From positions 193,880 through 257,879 of the forward strand of contig CAYRUD010000012.1 of assembly GCA_964427425.1 (NCBI GenBank): a stretch of DNA of 64,000 nucleotides, given 5' to 3'. Both the position numbers and the translations under genes were made by a program. Within the stretch, counting starts at the first letter, position 1; each line of letters starts with the position of its first letter. Source of the DNA: CAYRUD01 sp964427425 (GTDB lineage Bacteria; Chlamydiota; Chlamydiia; Chlamydiales; FEN-1388). Under the pieces are notes generated by a model. That model made no database searches and had not been told where the DNA came from. It worked only from the letters and a program-made list of their open reading frames with translations. Shown piece after piece: positions 62,401 through 64,000 of the stretch.

Positions 62401-63663
62401 AGAGCAAGAAGTGCCTCAGCAAGATAAGGTAGTTGCTGACGCAGCGCAGTCTGCAGAAGAAGTAAACGCTCTTGAAGTAGAGGAGACTGTTGTTGAAGAG
62501 GAAGTGGTTGAGGAGCCTACAGAGCCATCCTTCTTCGCAAGTCTCTTTGGTGTATCGAAGAAAGCAGAAGTTACTCCACAAGACGATCAGATGATTGCTG
62601 AGGCATCTCAGTCTACGGAAGAAGTAAAAGCTCCTGAAGTAGAAGAGACTGTCGTTGAGGAGGAAGTGATTGAGGAGCCTACAAAGCCATCTTTCTTCGC
62701 AAGTCTCTTTAGCGCATCAAAGAAAGCGGAAGTTACTCCACAAGACGATCAGATGATTGCTGATGCAACACCATCTACAGAAGAGGCTCAAGCCACTGAA
62801 GTAGAGGAGACTGTTGTTGAGGAAGATGTGGTCGAAGAGCCTGCAAAGCCATCATTCTTTGCAAGCCTCTTTAGTGCATCAAAGAAAGCGGAAGTTGCTC
62901 CACAAGACGATCAGATGATTGCTGAGGCATCTCAGTCTACGGAAGAAGTAAAAGCTCCTGAAGTAGAAGAGACTGTCGTTGAGGAGGAAGTGATTGAGGA
63001 GCCTGCAAAGCCATCTTTCTTCGCAAGCCTCTTTAGCGCATCGAAGAAAGCGGAAGTTACTTCACAAGAAGATCAGGTAATTGCTGGTGCGTCACAGCCT
63101 ACAGAAGAGTCTCAAGAAGCTCCTGAAGTAGAGGAGACTGTTGTTGAAGAAGATGTGGTCGAGGAGCCTGCAAAGCCATCTTTCTTCGCAAGTCTCTTTG
63201 GTGTATCGAAGAACGCTGAAATTGCTCCACAAGACGATCAGGTAATTGCTGATGCATCTGAACCAGTAGACGAATCATCTACTATTGAGACAGAAGAGAC
63301 TATCGTTGAAGAAACAGTAGTAGAAGAACCATCCACTGTAGATGTTGAGGAAACAGTTATTGAAGAGACTGTGGTAGACGACTCAGCAAAGCCATCCTTC
63401 TTCGCAAGTCTCTTTGGTGCATCGAAGAGGGAAGAAGTTGTTCCCCAAGACGATCAGATGATTGCTGAGGCATCTCAGTCTACGGAAGAAGTAAAGGCTC
63501 CTGAAGTAGAGGAGACTGTCGTTGAAGAGGAAGTGGTTGAGGAGCCTGTAAAGCCATCTTTCTTTGCAAGCCTCTTTGGTGTATCGAAAAAGGCAGAAGC
63601 TGCTCCACAAGACGATCAGGTAATTGCTGAAGCATCCCAGGCTACAGAAGAAGCTCCTGAAGT
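59432..63663 (+). CDS. Giant acidic repeat protein, exported-type N-terminus, 3' end lost at an adapter junction
   Basis: At least 1410 residues. From ATG 59456 (a GGAG site 7 bases upstream; ATG 59432 also has a GGGGGAG site) the start is signal-like: MKRFSRLALPLSLGIFALSG. Residues about 25-190 form a folded, conserved-looking domain. The rest is Glu/Asp/Ser/Gln-rich and has two repeat families: seven copies of a GEEGWxxEE unit (61094-61660) and at least eight 54-residue units with a PSFFASLF core (62380-63663). Net charge is strongly negative. No domain with known activity is visible. The natural 3' end is unknown: at 63664 Nextera adapter begins, so the translated tail after VCLLYTF is artefact. 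Confidence 0.8.
61094..61660 (+). repeat. Seven-copy GEEGW-type repeat in the giant protein
   Basis: Seven units with a Trp flanked by acids (GEEEWRDEE, GEEGWVQEE, GSQDWQAEE, GEEEWEIEE, GEKGWEQEE, GFEGWQNAEE, GEEGWKDSEE), spaced about 20-45 residues apart with unrelated linkers. The motif is conserved and the linkers are not, so selection acts on the Trp-acid motif, perhaps a binding peptide. Confidence 0.8.
62380..63663 (+). repeat. Tandem 162-bp (54-residue) repeats encoding PSFFASLF units
   Basis: Starts of the PSFFASLF core fall at 62525, 62687, 62849, 63011, 63176, 63392 and 63554: spacings 162, 162, 162, 165, 216 and 162. Degenerate relatives (SFFSRLF, FFSWLF) occur upstream near 62130-62380. 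Copies are 85-95 percent alike by eye. The acidic linker EVEETVVEEEVVEEP and QDDQ motif repeat as well. Copy number in the true genome may be larger because the assembly breaks here. Confidence 0.9.
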
Positions 63664-63730
63664 CTGTCTCTTATACACATTCTCCGAGCCCACGAGACCG
63701 TACTAGATCTCGTATGCCGTCTTCTGCTTG
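63664..63730. other. Illumina Nextera adapter with index N702 and P7 tail (sequencing artefact)
   Basis: 63664-63698 is the Nextera transposase read-through adapter (CTGTCTCTTATACACAT, one extra T, then CTCCGAGCCCACGAGAC). 63699-63706 is the i7 index CGTACTAG. 63707-63730 is the P7 flow-cell sequence ending in CTTCTGCTTG. It is synthetic DNA, not part of the genome. Confidence 0.99.
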
Positions 63731-64000
63731 AGCCGGGGATGCTTCAGCCATTACCCGATCGTCTTGTGGAGCAGCTTCTGCCTTTTTCGGTACACCAAAG
63801 AGGCTTGCAAAGAGAGATGGCTTTACAGGCTCCTCAACCACTTCCTCTTCCACGACAGTCTCCTCTAATTCAGGAGCCTTTACTTCTTCCGTAGACTGAG
63901 ATGCCTCAGCAATCATCTGATCGTCTTGGGGAACAACTTCTTCCCTCTTCGATGCACCAAAGAGACTTGCGAAGAAGGATGGCTTTGCTGAGTCGTCTAC
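63731..64000 (-). repeat. Inverted copy of 63372-63648, assembly artefact
   Basis: The reverse complement of these 270 bases matches the end of the repeat gene (about 63372 to 63648) in order, with scattered mismatches concentrated near the adapter. This is the pattern of a low-quality read tail in a fold-back chimera, so the open frame read here on the minus strand is not an independent gene. Confidence 0.9.

Noticed and set aside
62380..63663. Regular repeats that could suggest a CRISPR array
   Set aside because: The units are 162 bases long, contiguous and in frame with no unique spacers or cas genes; they encode protein repeats.
63671..63916. Open frame on the minus strand with the repeat-protein sequence
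   Set aside because: It lies within the inverted artefact and starts in adapter sequence, so it is a copy of the plus-strand repeat, not a gene.
1..64000. Insertion sequences, prophage genes or rRNA
   Set aside because: No transposase, integrase, phage structural gene or rRNA segment was recognised anywhere in the window.

Overview
The window looks like a chromosomal segment of a non-pathogen-type (environmental, amoeba-symbiont-like) member of the Chlamydiota. The evidence is the combination of genes: two TyrP-type aromatic amino acid permeases, trpS next to uvrB, psd divergent from mnmE and nth, gpsA next to a UDP-sugar pyrophosphorylase, a McsA/McsB pair with a decayed kinase, a double-length ThyX, a CesT-like type III secretion chaperone and DUF687-like proteins. 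The base composition is moderately AT-rich and even along the window. Family placement within the phylum is inference.

Layout. 1-9.6 kb: the 3' part of a CocE/NonD hydrolase, a 2-Cys peroxiredoxin, enolase, an RluA-type pseudouridine synthase, mcsA-mcsB, a metallo-beta-lactamase hydrolase, two unknown proteins and tRNA-Arg(ACG). 9.7-13 kb: a three-gene operon for the lower mevalonate pathway. 12.9-19 kb: a 1567-residue RHS protein with a C-terminal hydrolase-like domain, followed by a gene for a free-standing relative of that domain. 19-24.5 kb: prmA, an FmdB zinc ribbon, groES-groEL with a CIRCE-like operator, and a NamZ/DUF1343 hydrolase. 24.7-30 kb: a PcrA/UvrD helicase, a membrane HExxH protein and the double ThyX. 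30.1-36.5 kb: a leader encoding a 40-residue aromatic-rich peptide, then tyrP-tyrP-trpS and uvrB. 36.5-39.7 kb: two paralogous Ser-hydrolase-like proteins on either side of a type III chaperone-like gene. 39.8-49.7 kb: psd, mnmE, nth, nnrD, gpsA, a UDP-sugar pyrophosphorylase, waaF and ruvA. 50.8-55.4 kb: bioB-bioF-bioD-bioA plus a ferritin-like gene, inserted between ruvA and ruvC, with bioF broken by an in-frame stop. 55.4-63.7 kb: ruvC, a long coiled-coil protein, a nucleotide-sugar epimerase and a giant acidic repeat protein.

The most interesting biology is the candidate effector/chaperone cassette, the aromatic leader peptide upstream of aromatic permeases, the RHS hydrolase pair and the diiron-like gene that closes the biotin operon. 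The main warning is technical. From 63664 the sequence is Illumina Nextera adapter plus i7 index plus P7 sequence, followed by an inverted copy of the preceding repeats, so the last ~340 bases are not genomic as written.
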